Source of the DNA: Streptomyces lomondensis
GTDB taxonomy: Bacteria; Actinomycetota; Actinomycetes; Streptomycetales; Streptomycetaceae
Direction: 5' to 3'
Length of the DNA stretch: 64,000 nt
Assembly: GCF_014651035.1 (NCBI RefSeq)
Contig: NZ_BMWC01000008.1
Location: 1 to 64,000, forward strand
This document shows, piece by piece, positions 27,148 to 34,735 of the stretch. Within the stretch, counting starts at the first letter, position 1. Each line of letters starts with the position of its first letter. The translations under genes and the position numbers were made by a program. The notes beneath the pieces were generated by a model that saw only the letters and a program-made list of their open reading frames with translations, did not search any database and was not told the origin of the DNA.

Positions 27148-27792
27148 ATGCCCGACACCCCCGCTGCCGTCATCGCCACCCCGCGCTCCCGCGTCCGGGT
27201 CCCGTTGCGCTTCCACGACGGCTACGAGGTCGACGCCGAGGTCGTCACCTTCCACGGCCTGGCCGACGGCCAGGAGCACGTGGCCGTGGTGCTCGGCGAG
27301 CCGGGCCCGGTCCCGCTGGTGCGGCTGCACTCCGAGTGCCTGACCGGGGACGTGTTCGGCTCGGCCCGCTGCGACTGCGGCCCGCAGCTGCGCGAGGCGG
27401 TCGAGCGCATAGCCGACCGCGGCGGCGTGCTCCTCTACCTCCGCCAGGAGGGACGCGGCATCGGCCTCTACAACAAGCTCGACGCGTACGCACTCCAGGA
27501 CCAGGGCCTCGACACCTACGAGGCGAACGCGGCCCTGGGGCTGCCGGAGGACGCCCGCGACTACACGGCGGCGGCCCAGATGCTCCGGGCCCTGGGCATC
27601 GGCGCGCTGGACCTGCTCTCCAACAACCCCGACAAGGCGGGCCAGTTGCGGGAGCTGGGCGTCGACGTCCGCGACCGCGTCCCGACGGGCGTCTTCACCA
27701 CCGCGCACAACGTCCGCTACCTGCGCGCCAAGGTCCTCCAGACCCAGCACACGCTGCCGCTCGCCGCGCTGACGGAGCTGAGCGCCGGCTGA
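27148..27792 (+). CDS. ribA: GTP cyclohydrolase II
   Basis: A 214-residue stand-alone GCHII that opens the imidazole ring of GTP, giving 2,5-diamino-6-ribosylamino-4-pyrimidinone phosphate, formate and pyrophosphate. Zinc ligands Cys64, Cys75 and Cys77 lie in SECLTGDVFGSARCDCG; the GTP-binding RQEGRGIGL is at 99-107; the C-terminal LLSNNPDK motif is present. There is no RibB domain, unlike the usual fused RibBA. ATG 27148 has GGAGG upstream. Operators and a nearby RibD-like gene imply coordinated, MarR-controlled expression outside the main riboflavin operon. Confidence 0.9.
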   Translation: MPDTPAAVIATPRSRVRVPLRFHDGYEVDAEVVTFHGLADGQEHVAVVLGEPGPVPLVRLHSECLTGDVFGSARCDCGPQLREAVERIADRGGVLLYLRQEGRGIGLYNKLDAYALQDQGLDTYEANAALGLPEDARDYTAAAQMLRALGIGALDLLSNNPDKAGQLRELGVDVRDRVPTGVFTTAHNVRYLRAKVLQTQHTLPLAALTELSAG

Positions 27793-27910
27793 CCCGCCGG
27801 CCCGGCCGGAGTGCCGAACGGGACTGCTTGCCCCTCGGCACATCGGGTACAGCCTTTGAAAGAGGGCGACCTTCACTGAAGGAAAGCGACCCTCGCTGTA
27901 CCCGGAGCTT

Positions 27911-28432
27911 ATGGAAAGTGACCGTTTTGTGACCGATCTCGGCGGCCCCGGCGACTATCTCGCGAGAGGACCGGGCGATGGCCCGGAGGCCGTCGCGTCG
28001 CAGATCGCCGATGCCGTGGAGAGCCTGACGGACCTGTGGGCGGTCGCCGCCCAGGAGGCGTCCCTGCGGCTGTCCCCGCACCAGCTGCGGGCGCTGCGCA
28101 TCCTTCAGGCGGCGCCCGGCCTGAACCTCACGGCCCTCGCGGACCGGCTGGACATCGGCCTGCCCACGGCCAGCCGGCTCTGCGACCGGCTGGCGGCGGC
28201 AGGCCTCCTGGAGCGCGTCCCGCACCCGGACACCCGCCGCGCGGTACGGCTGCTGCTCACCGCGCACGGGCAGCATGTGCTGGGCGACGTCGCCGGCCGC
28301 CGGGCCCAGGCCCTGGCCGCGGCGCTGGCGGCGATGGACCCGGCGGAACGCGTGGCGCTGAGCAGGGGCCTGCGGGGGTTCCTCGCGACCCAGGACGGGC
28401 CGGTACCCCGCGGCAGGCCGCCCGGCGGCTAG
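27911..28432 (+). CDS. MarR-family regulator
   Basis: A 173-residue winged-helix protein, with the helix-turn-helix at about 77-100 (LTALADRLDIGLPTASRLCDRL) and a basic wing PDTRRAVRLLL. It closely resembles the MarR at 29699-30193 (shared TASRLCDRL/STSRLCDRL helix and DxRxxVRLxL wing), so the two are paralogues flanking the SigB-type sigma gene. An ATG start at 27911 is taken. It converges on the sigma gene across a 69-bp gap that holds a 9-bp tandem repeat. The target is not shown by the sequence; the sigma gene's upstream palindrome is a candidate. Confidence 0.82.
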   Translation: MESDRFVTDLGGPGDYLARGPGDGPEAVASQIADAVESLTDLWAVAAQEASLRLSPHQLRALRILQAAPGLNLTALADRLDIGLPTASRLCDRLAAAGLLERVPHPDTRRAVRLLLTAHGQHVLGDVAGRRAQALAAALAAMDPAERVALSRGLRGFLATQDGPVPRGRPPGG

Positions 28433-28448
28433 CGGGAACGGGCCGCCA

Positions 28449-28491
<43 letters not shown>

Positions 28492-28501
28492 GGAGATCGC
28501 C

Positions 28502-29362
28502 TCAGCCCGTCGCCAGCATCCCCGAGCGCAACCGCGCCACCGTCCGCGAGATCAGCCGGGACACATGCATCTGGGAGATGCCGAGGCGGGCGCCGATCTC
28601 GGCCTGGGTGAGCTCCTCCACGAAGCGGAGGTGCAGGATGAGGCGCTGGCGCTCGTCGAGTTCGGCGACCAGGGGCGCCAACGCGTGGAAGTCCTCGACG
28701 AGTTCCAGGGCGGGGTCCTCCTCGCCGATGAACGCCGAGAGCGTCGACTCGCTCTCCTCCGCGTCGCCGCCGACCGTGGCGTCGAGGGAGGAGGACAGAT
28801 AACCGTTCGCCGCGATCTGGGCCTCGACGACCTCCTCCTCCGAGAGGTTCATCAGCGCCGCCAGCTCCGCGACCTTCGGCGCGCGGCCGAGTCGGGAGGC
28901 CAGCTCCTCGGTGGCCTTGGCGAGTTCCGTACGGGCCTCCTGGAGGCGGCGCGGCACGTGCACGGCCCAGGACGTGTCGCGGAAGAACCGCTTGATCTCG
29001 CCGATGATGTACGGCACCGCGAAGCTGGTGAACTGCACCTCGCGGGAGACCTCGAACCGGTCGATGGCCTTGATCAGCCCGATGACGCCGACCTGCACGA
29101 CGTCGTCCATCGACTGCCCGCTGCTGCGGAACCGGCGGGCCGCGAACCGCACCAGCGACATGTTCATCTCGATGAGCGTGTTGCGCGCGTACTGGTATTC
29201 GGGCGTGCCCTCCTCCAGCACGGCGAGCCGGTCGAGGAACTGTCCGGTCAGATCGCGCGCGTCCCGCGGGGCGAGCTTCTGGGGCTCGGCGATCTGCGGC
29301 AGCTCCGCACCGGTGTCGGTGCCGGAATCCGTCGTCGCGCCGATGCGCGTGGTCGTCGTCAC
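28502..29362 (-). CDS. SigB/SigF/SigG-family RNA polymerase sigma factor
   Basis: A 286-residue group 3 sigma factor. Region 2 (about 55-125) contains NMSLVRFAARRFRSSGQSMDD and IGLIKAIDRFEV with the promoter-melting part QFTSFAVPYIIGEIKRFFRD; region 3 is at about 130-200; region 4 (about 230-282) has the helix-turn-helix LTQAEIGARLGISQMHVSRL. This family serves stress and sporulation responses and is normally held by an RsbW-type anti-sigma, which in turn is governed by anti-anti-sigma proteins such as the RsbR-S-T module 1 kb away. GTG start at 29362. The gene lies between two paralogous MarR genes. Confidence 0.92.
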   Translation of the reverse strand: MTTTTRIGATTDSGTDTGAELPQIAEPQKLAPRDARDLTGQFLDRLAVLEEGTPEYQYARNTLIEMNMSLVRFAARRFRSSGQSMDDVVQVGVIGLIKAIDRFEVSREVQFTSFAVPYIIGEIKRFFRDTSWAVHVPRRLQEARTELAKATEELASRLGRAPKVAELAALMNLSEEEVVEAQIAANGYLSSSLDATVGGDAEESESTLSAFIGEEDPALELVEDFHALAPLVAELDERQRLILHLRFVEELTQAEIGARLGISQMHVSRLISRTVARLRSGMLATG

Positions 29363-29594
29363 GGGCCCTCCCTCGTAGTTCCGGCCCGTTCCGATCCCCC
29401 GTCAGGCCACCTTTAGGGCCGCTACCCACAGCCGCCCCGCTCATGCCCCCCGTACGCCCCGCCGAGACGTTGCCCACAGTCGGCGCAGGTCGGAACGGTG
29501 TCGGGGTACCCGCAAACGTGCTGTGACGGAACGGGACAGGAGGGAGGGCGGGCGGTGCGGCGGAAAGGAAAAGGCCAAGGGACTCACGGAGCGG

Positions 29595-29616
29595 ACAGTT
29601 GTCGTTCGACAACTGT
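29595..29616. promoter_or_regulatory. Perfect 22-bp palindrome upstream of sigma gene
   Basis: ACAGTTGTCG and CGACAACTGT are perfect 10-bp arms around TT. It lies 233 bp before the sigma start, within a 336-bp gap that otherwise shows no gene. Size and symmetry suit a MarR-type dimer; the neighbouring paralogous MarR proteins are the natural candidates. Confidence 0.65.
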
Positions 29617-29698
29617 AGCCGTGATGCAACAAGGTGACCAGGCCGGAACGGCGCCGGGAAGAATCCGGAAGGGCCGCGCCGGTGCCGCGGCGGGCAGT

Positions 29699-30193
29699 TC
29701 AGGCAGTCCGGGTGCCGGACGCGCGGGAGTCGTCGGCGTCGTCGTGTATCTGGGCCGCCGCCGCGTCGCAGAACGCCTCCAGCCCCTGGAGCAGCGCGAC
29801 CCGCTTGGCGGCGGGCATCTGGTCGAGCACCGCGCGCAGCGCCTGTTCCCGGCGTACGCGCAGGTCGGCCAGGAAGGCTCTGCCCCGGCTGCTGAGCCGA
29901 AGGCGCACCTCGCGCCGGTCCACCGGACTGACCACGCGCTCGACGAACCCCGCCGCCTGGAGCCGGTCGCACAGCCGGCTGGTCGAGGGCGGCGTGGAGG
30001 CGAGGGAGTCGGCGAGCGTGCGCAGGTTGATGCCCTCGTGGTGTTCCAGGATGAGCAGCACGCGCAACTGGGACGCGGACGCCGGTGCCGTCGAGGCCCG
30101 GCCCCACAGGACCTCCAGCAACTCCGCGGCCGTGGAGGTCACACGGGCGACCTCTGCTGGCTCTGGGCGGGGTCGGAGGGAAGTCACAGTCAC
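29699..30193 (-). CDS. MarR-family regulator
   Basis: A 164-residue winged-helix regulator. The helix-turn-helix is at about 55-80 (LRTLADSLASTPPSTSRLCDRL) with wing SPVDRREVRLRL. It is a paralogue of 27911-28432. GTG start at 30193. It is divergent from the PP2C/stressosome operon (204-bp gap) and upstream of the sigma gene in the same direction (336-bp gap with a 22-bp palindrome), so it could control either. Ligand and target are not shown. Confidence 0.82.
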   Translation of the reverse strand: MTVTSLRPRPEPAEVARVTSTAAELLEVLWGRASTAPASASQLRVLLILEHHEGINLRTLADSLASTPPSTSRLCDRLQAAGFVERVVSPVDRREVRLRLSSRGRAFLADLRVRREQALRAVLDQMPAAKRVALLQGLEAFCDAAAAQIHDDADDSRASGTRTA

Positions 30194-30397
30194 ACTCTCG
30201 CAGGCACCGGGATGGCCGTCAGCGTACTAGGGGAAACCAGGGGTGGCACCGGCCCCGGCGCGCGGCCGTCCACCATGCCCTCGGTCGCACACCGATGACC
30301 CCTGCCGGCGCCCGATGACCCGTACAGCACGCCCGAATCCGGGAACCCGTGCCCGAAGACCCGTTGACGCCCGACGAAGGATTGGTGTTCGACCATC

Positions 30398-31570
30398 GTG
30401 ACTACGATCGTGAACAGATTCGTGGCCGCCGAGCGCGCTCTGCGCACGGCGGCACCCCACCGACTGCTGGACGCGGTCCGTCGTGTACTGACCGATCAGT
30501 ACGCGGCGGACTCCGTCGAGCTGTTCCTCGCCGACTACGGACTGACGGTGCTTCAGCCGGTGTCCGAACTGCCGCACACCCTCCAGCCGGTGCCCGTGCA
30601 CAACAGCCCGGCCGGCCGCGCCTTCGGTGCGCAGGAGCCGTACGTCGAGACCCGTCCGGGTGACCTCGTACGCGCGCATCTGCCCGTCACCGTGCGCGGC
30701 GACCGCCTCGGCGTGCTGACGGTGACCCTGCCGGGCGGCGAGCACGCCGAGGGCTGCCTGGGCGAACTGGCCGAGATCGCCGAGGTGCTCGGGCACGAGG
30801 TGGTCGTGGCCGAGCGGGACACCGACCTGTACCTCCAGGCCCGCCGCAGGGACCGGCTCACCCTGGCCGCCGAGATGCAGTGGCAGCTGCTGCCGGGCCG
30901 CTCCTGTGCCCGCCCCGAGTACGAACTGGGCGCGCAACTGGAGCCCGCGTACGCGATCTTCGGCGACAACTTCGACTGGTCCGCCACGGCCGACCGGCTC
31001 AGCCTCTACGTCACCAACGGCATGGGCGAGGGCATAGAGGCCTCCCTGCTGACGAACCTGGCGATCAACGCCCTGCGCAACGCGCGGAGGGCCGGCATCC
31101 CCCTCGACGACCAGGCCGCATTGGCCGACCAGGCGGTGTACGCCCACTACCGGGGCCGCTGCTACCTGTCCGCGCTCATGCTCGACTTCGACCTGGCCAC
31201 CGGCCAGGTCCGGGCGGTGGACGCCGGGTCCCCGCGACTGCTGCGGCTGCGCCGGGGGACGGTGGAGCAGGTGGCCTTCGAGGCCCAGCTGCCGCTCGGC
31301 ATGTTCGAGGAGACCGACTACGTGGCCCAGGAGTTCCGGGTCGAGCCGGGCGACCGGCTGGTCTTCGTCAGCGACGGCGTCCACGACGTCGCCTCGCCGC
31401 GCGGAGAGGCGTACGGCGACGCCGCCCTGGCCCGGGCGATCCAGTCGACCCGGCTGCTCCCGGCCGCCGAGGTGCCCCGGGCCGTCCTGCGCGAACTGAC
31501 CGGCCACCGCGGCAGATCCGCCCCGGACGACGACGCCCTGGTGGTCTGCCTGGACTGGCGTGGGCGGTAA
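30398..31570 (+). CDS. PP2C-type (SpoIIE) phosphatase with GAF-like N-terminus, altered metal site
   Basis: A 390-residue protein. Residues 1-150 look like a GAF sensor; residues about 165-390 are a SpoIIE/RsbU-type PP2C domain. The usual GGDxxD and GDVMGxG motifs read FGDNFDW and TNGMGEG, so one metal-binding Asp is Asn; VSDGVHD and the terminal DDDALVV are kept. It may be a weak phosphatase or a regulatory pseudo-phosphatase. It stands 146 bp upstream of the rsbR-S-T genes in the same direction, suggesting it acts on the RsbS/RsbR proteins or on a RsbV-type protein of the SigB-like pathway. GTG start at 30398. Confidence 0.82.
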   Translation: MTTIVNRFVAAERALRTAAPHRLLDAVRRVLTDQYAADSVELFLADYGLTVLQPVSELPHTLQPVPVHNSPAGRAFGAQEPYVETRPGDLVRAHLPVTVRGDRLGVLTVTLPGGEHAEGCLGELAEIAEVLGHEVVVAERDTDLYLQARRRDRLTLAAEMQWQLLPGRSCARPEYELGAQLEPAYAIFGDNFDWSATADRLSLYVTNGMGEGIEASLLTNLAINALRNARRAGIPLDDQAALADQAVYAHYRGRCYLSALMLDFDLATGQVRAVDAGSPRLLRLRRGTVEQVAFEAQLPLGMFEETDYVAQEFRVEPGDRLVFVSDGVHDVASPRGEAYGDAALARAIQSTRLLPAAEVPRAVLRELTGHRGRSAPDDDALVVCLDWRGR

Positions 31571-31716
31571 AGGACGGGGCAGGCGCAGGTCAGGGGATCC
31601 GGCGAGAAGTTGTTTGGTGGTGCCGTACGCCGGCACTAATGTTTGTCATATGGCAAGTAACGGCTGAGGTGCCGTCACGCGACCTCGGTCCGGCCCGTTG
31701 CAAGGGAGCGATACAC

Positions 31717-32640
31717 GTGTCGGTGTCGGTATCGGATGAGAACGCGGAACAGGAGCCGGCCGCACAGCAGGTGAGCGCCTTCCTGGAACGGCGCCGGGAG
31801 CAGATCGCCCAACGGTGGGCGGACGCCGCGCTGTTCCGGACGGTCTTCACCGTGTCACGCGACGAGGCGGTGGAGGCGGGCAGGGCCGTGGCGGCCGCGC
31901 TGGCCGCGGTGGCGGCCGCCGGCCGGCCGGACGACATCCGGGCGTCCGGATTCGAGGCGGTGCGCGACCAGTTGGGGCGGATGGCGGCCTCCCGCGCCCG
32001 GACCGGGGCCGACGCGGACCGGATCGCCGACGAGGTGGCCGCGCTGCGCGAACCGGTGACCGATCTGCTGCGCGCCGAGTTCCCGGACCCGTACGCCCCC
32101 GAGGCGCAGGAGTGCGTGGTGGCGCTGACCGTGCTCATGGGCACGCTGCGCCTGGTCGTGATGGAGACGGCGGTCAGCGCGAGCGAGGAGCTGATCGCCC
32201 GGCAGCGCGAGCAGCTGCACGAGGTGGCCACCCCGGTGATCAAGCTGTGGGAGAGCACGGTCGCCGTCCCGCTGATCGGCACGCTGGACAGCGCCCGCAG
32301 CCAGGTCGTCATGGAGAGCCTGCTGAACGCGATCGTCGCCGAGCGCGCCCGGTACGCCATCCTCGACATCACCGGCGTGCCCACCGTCGACTCGCTGGTC
32401 GCCCAGCACCTGATGAAGACGGTGGCCGCGGCGCGGCTGATGGGCGCCGAGTGCATCGTCTCCGGTATCCGGCCCGCGATCGCGCAGACCATAGTGCACC
32501 TGGGCATCGACCTCGGCACGGTGCTCACCCGCGGGAGCCTGGCGGACGCCCTGGCCTACGCGCTCAGCCGGCAGGGCGTCGGGATCGGGCCGGTGGCGGC
32601 GGCCGAAGCGGCCCTCACGGCCGACGCGGGCGCGCGGTGA
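31717..32640 (+). CDS. rsbR: RsbR-type stressosome protein (STAS domain)
   Basis: A 307-residue co-antagonist. The N-terminal sensor half (about 20-165) is helical and globin-like in pattern; the C-terminal STAS domain (about 180-295) has the conserved phospho-acceptor neighbourhoods DITGVPTVDS and SGIRPAIAQT. In Bacillus RsbR and RsbS build the stressosome that sequesters RsbT until stress. GTG 31717 has AAGGGAG 8 nt upstream. Its stop overlaps the RsbS start (GTGA), so it is translationally coupled. It is first of four overlapping genes. Confidence 0.9.
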   Translation: MSVSVSDENAEQEPAAQQVSAFLERRREQIAQRWADAALFRTVFTVSRDEAVEAGRAVAAALAAVAAAGRPDDIRASGFEAVRDQLGRMAASRARTGADADRIADEVAALREPVTDLLRAEFPDPYAPEAQECVVALTVLMGTLRLVVMETAVSASEELIARQREQLHEVATPVIKLWESTVAVPLIGTLDSARSQVVMESLLNAIVAERARYAILDITGVPTVDSLVAQHLMKTVAAARLMGAECIVSGIRPAIAQTIVHLGIDLGTVLTRGSLADALAYALSRQGVGIGPVAAAEAALTADAGAR

Positions 32641-33050
32641 CCGGGGCCGCCGGGACCGGCCCCGCGGGCGGACACGGCTTCACCGTGCCGGTCCTCCAGC
32701 TGGGCGACGTCCTGCTGGTCACCCTCCAGGGCGAGCTGCACGACGGGATGGCCGAGCAGCTCCAGCAGGACGTCACGGACCGGATCTCGCACACCCGGGT
32801 GACCGGGGTCGTGATCGACATCTCCGGCGTGGAGATCGTCGACTCCTTCCTGGGCCGGGTCCTCGCCGAGATCGCCGCCGGAGCGGACCTGCTGGCCGCG
32901 CGCACGGTGCTGGCCGGGATGCGCCCGGCGGTGGCGATCACGCTGGTCGAGCTGGGGCTCACGCTGCCCGGTCTGCGCACGGCACTGGACGTCGAACGCG
33001 CGATGGAGCTGCTCGGCGCGGCCTCGCGCCAGGGTGAGGGGAGTCCATGA
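32637..33050 (+). CDS. rsbS: RsbS-type stressosome scaffold (single STAS domain)
   Basis: A 137-residue STAS protein with the phosphorylatable serine in VVIDISGVEIVDSFLGR, matching the RsbS signature. It binds and inactivates the kinase RsbT; phosphorylation by RsbT releases it. The GTG start overlaps the rsbR stop by 4 nt, and its stop overlaps the rsbT ATG. The N-terminal 15 residues are Gly/Pro-rich and may be dispensable. Confidence 0.9.
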   Translation: MTGAAGTGPAGGHGFTVPVLQLGDVLLVTLQGELHDGMAEQLQQDVTDRISHTRVTGVVIDISGVEIVDSFLGRVLAEIAAGADLLAARTVLAGMRPAVAITLVELGLTLPGLRTALDVERAMELLGAASRQGEGSP

Positions 33051-33493
33051 TGCGGGCCGCCCGCCACGCCGCCCCGGCCACCCTGCCGATCGGCTCGGAC
33101 GCCGACCTGGCCTGGGTACGGCAGCAGGTCCGGCAAACCGCCGCCGAACTCGGCTTCGGCCTGGTGCAGCAGACCAAGCTCGTCACCGCGGCCAGCGAAC
33201 TGGCCCGCAACACCCTCGTCCACGGCGGGGGCGGCCAGGTGCGGATCATCCCGCTGGACAGCGGCCCGTCGCGGGGGCTGCGGCTGTCCTTCGTCGACAC
33301 CGGCCCCGGCATCCGCGACCTGGAGCAGGCGATGACCGACGGCTACACCAGCGGCGGCGGGCTCGGACTGGGCATGAGCGGGTCCAAGCGGCTGGTCCAC
33401 GAGTTCGAGGTGGACACCCGGCCGGGTGAGGGGACCACCGTCACCGTCACCGCCTGGGCCACCGCCGTACCGCCCTCCCGGCCGGGGTCGTGA
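33047..33493 (+). CDS. rsbT: RsbT-type serine kinase / switch protein
   Basis: A 148-residue GHKL-fold kinase: N box SELARNTLVHGGGG, G1 box DTGPGIRD and G2 box GGGLGLGMSGSKRL. RsbT phosphorylates RsbS and RsbR under stress and, once freed, activates a phosphatase (RsbU in Bacillus). The ATG overlaps the rsbS stop (ATGA) and its stop overlaps the next gene (GTGA). Confidence 0.92.
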   Translation: MMRAARHAAPATLPIGSDADLAWVRQQVRQTAAELGFGLVQQTKLVTAASELARNTLVHGGGGQVRIIPLDSGPSRGLRLSFVDTGPGIRDLEQAMTDGYTSGGGLGLGMSGSKRLVHEFEVDTRPGEGTTVTVTAWATAVPPSRPGS

Positions 33494-34530
33494 TGAGCAG
33501 GGTGTGGGACGTCCCGGTGGACGACTCGACCCGGGTGCGGGACGTGCGCGTGGCGGCCGAGGAGGCCAGCGCCCACGCCGGCCTCACCCCGCAGCGCACC
33601 GCGACCGCCGCGCTCGTGGCGACGGAGCTGGCCACCAACCTCCTGCGGCACGCGGACGGCGGGCACGTGCTCATCAACCTCGTCGAGCACGGCTACGACG
33701 AGGGCCACCTGACGTCCGTACAGCTCGTGTCGCTCGACCACGGCCCCGGCATCCCGGACATCGCGGCGGCGATGCGCGACGGCTACACCACGACGGCAGC
33801 CGCCTCCCTCGGCGCCGGGCTCGGCACCTGCCGGCGCATAGCGAACGCCTTCGACCTGCACAGCGCCCCCGGCCGGGGCACGGTGGCCGTGGCCCGCATC
33901 GACCACGAACCCGCCAGGCCCGGCCCTCCCCTGCCAGGTCCGCGCACCGGCGGCGTCAACGTCCCCCTCGGCCGGGCCGAGCACTCCGGTGACGCCTGGG
34001 GCCGGGTGCGCGGCCGGGACCGCCTGACCCTCCTGCTCGCGGACGGGCTCGGGCACGGTGCCAAGGCCGCCGAGGCCTCCACCACGGCGGTGACCGAACT
34101 GCGCGGCGTGGCCGACCGGTCCCCCGCCGAGATCCTGCGGCACCTGGGCGGACCCCTGCGCCGCACCCGGGGTGCGGCCGTCGCCGTGGCCCAACTCGAC
34201 CTCGCGTCCGGCCGGTTGCACTTCGCCGGCATCGGCAACGTCGGCGCCCGCCTGCGCACCGGCGGCACCTGGAGGCCGCTGCTGTCCCAGCCCGGCATCG
34301 TGGGCGCCCAGGGCCCGGCGACCGTGCTCGTCCAGCGCGAGCCGTGGCACGACGACAGCCTGCTCGTCCTCCACAGCGACGGCCTGCCCACCCGCTGGAC
34401 CCCACCCGACGACGACACCCTCCTCACCTGCGACCCGGCGGTGGTGTCCGCGGTGATCCTCCGTGACGCGGGGAGCGCGGCCCGCCCGGTACGGGACGAC
34501 ACGTGTGTGGCGGTGCTGGGCGGGCGCTAG
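33490..34530 (+). CDS. HATPase-PP2C fusion (RsbX-like)
   Basis: A 346-residue protein. The N-terminal third (about 1-140) is a second RsbT/RsbW-like HATPase (ATELATNLLRHADGG, DHGPGIPD, GAGLGTCRR). The C-terminal part (about 155-346) is a PP2C domain with the RsbX-style LADGLGHG, HSDGLP and DDT motifs. RsbX resets the stressosome by dephosphorylating RsbS/RsbR; fusion to a kinase-like ATPase is an actinobacterial arrangement. Start GTG 33490 or ATG 33493. Fourth gene of the coupled module. Confidence 0.87.
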   Translation: MMSRVWDVPVDDSTRVRDVRVAAEEASAHAGLTPQRTATAALVATELATNLLRHADGGHVLINLVEHGYDEGHLTSVQLVSLDHGPGIPDIAAAMRDGYTTTAAASLGAGLGTCRRIANAFDLHSAPGRGTVAVARIDHEPARPGPPLPGPRTGGVNVPLGRAEHSGDAWGRVRGRDRLTLLLADGLGHGAKAAEASTTAVTELRGVADRSPAEILRHLGGPLRRTRGAAVAVAQLDLASGRLHFAGIGNVGARLRTGGTWRPLLSQPGIVGAQGPATVLVQREPWHDDSLLVLHSDGLPTRWTPPDDDTLLTCDPAVVSAVILRDAGSAARPVRDDTCVAVLGGR

Positions 34531-34545
34531 AACGCCGCCGATTTC

Positions 34546-34735
34546 TTACAACAGGCGGCGCGAGGCTTGGCCGGGGGCCGACTTCTCCTGATTGCCGATG
34601 CCGACGAGAGCGGCCACCCGGCGAGCCACCTCTATGGGGGCGATGCCGCCGGTATCCACCACGTGGTCGGCCGGGGTGGCCTGAGCTGCCGCGTACCGAC
34701 CAAGGCGGCACCGGCGGTGATCGCATCGGCTACCT
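34546..34735 (-). pseudogene. Out-of-frame C-terminal remnant of a P-loop kinase-like protein
   Basis: In a different minus-strand frame from the neighbouring tandem P-loop gene, this stretch translates to a kinase-tail pattern (DHVVDTGGIAPIEVARRVAALVG) ending in a TAA at 34546-34548. The neighbour's two domains end in comparable segments (CVDTSGLLVNEVVRRV and RIDTDGHTVEQVADAI). It lacks its own start and P-loop, so it looks like the tail of a third repeat or the original C-terminus, separated by a frameshift near 34700-34735. Confidence 0.55.
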
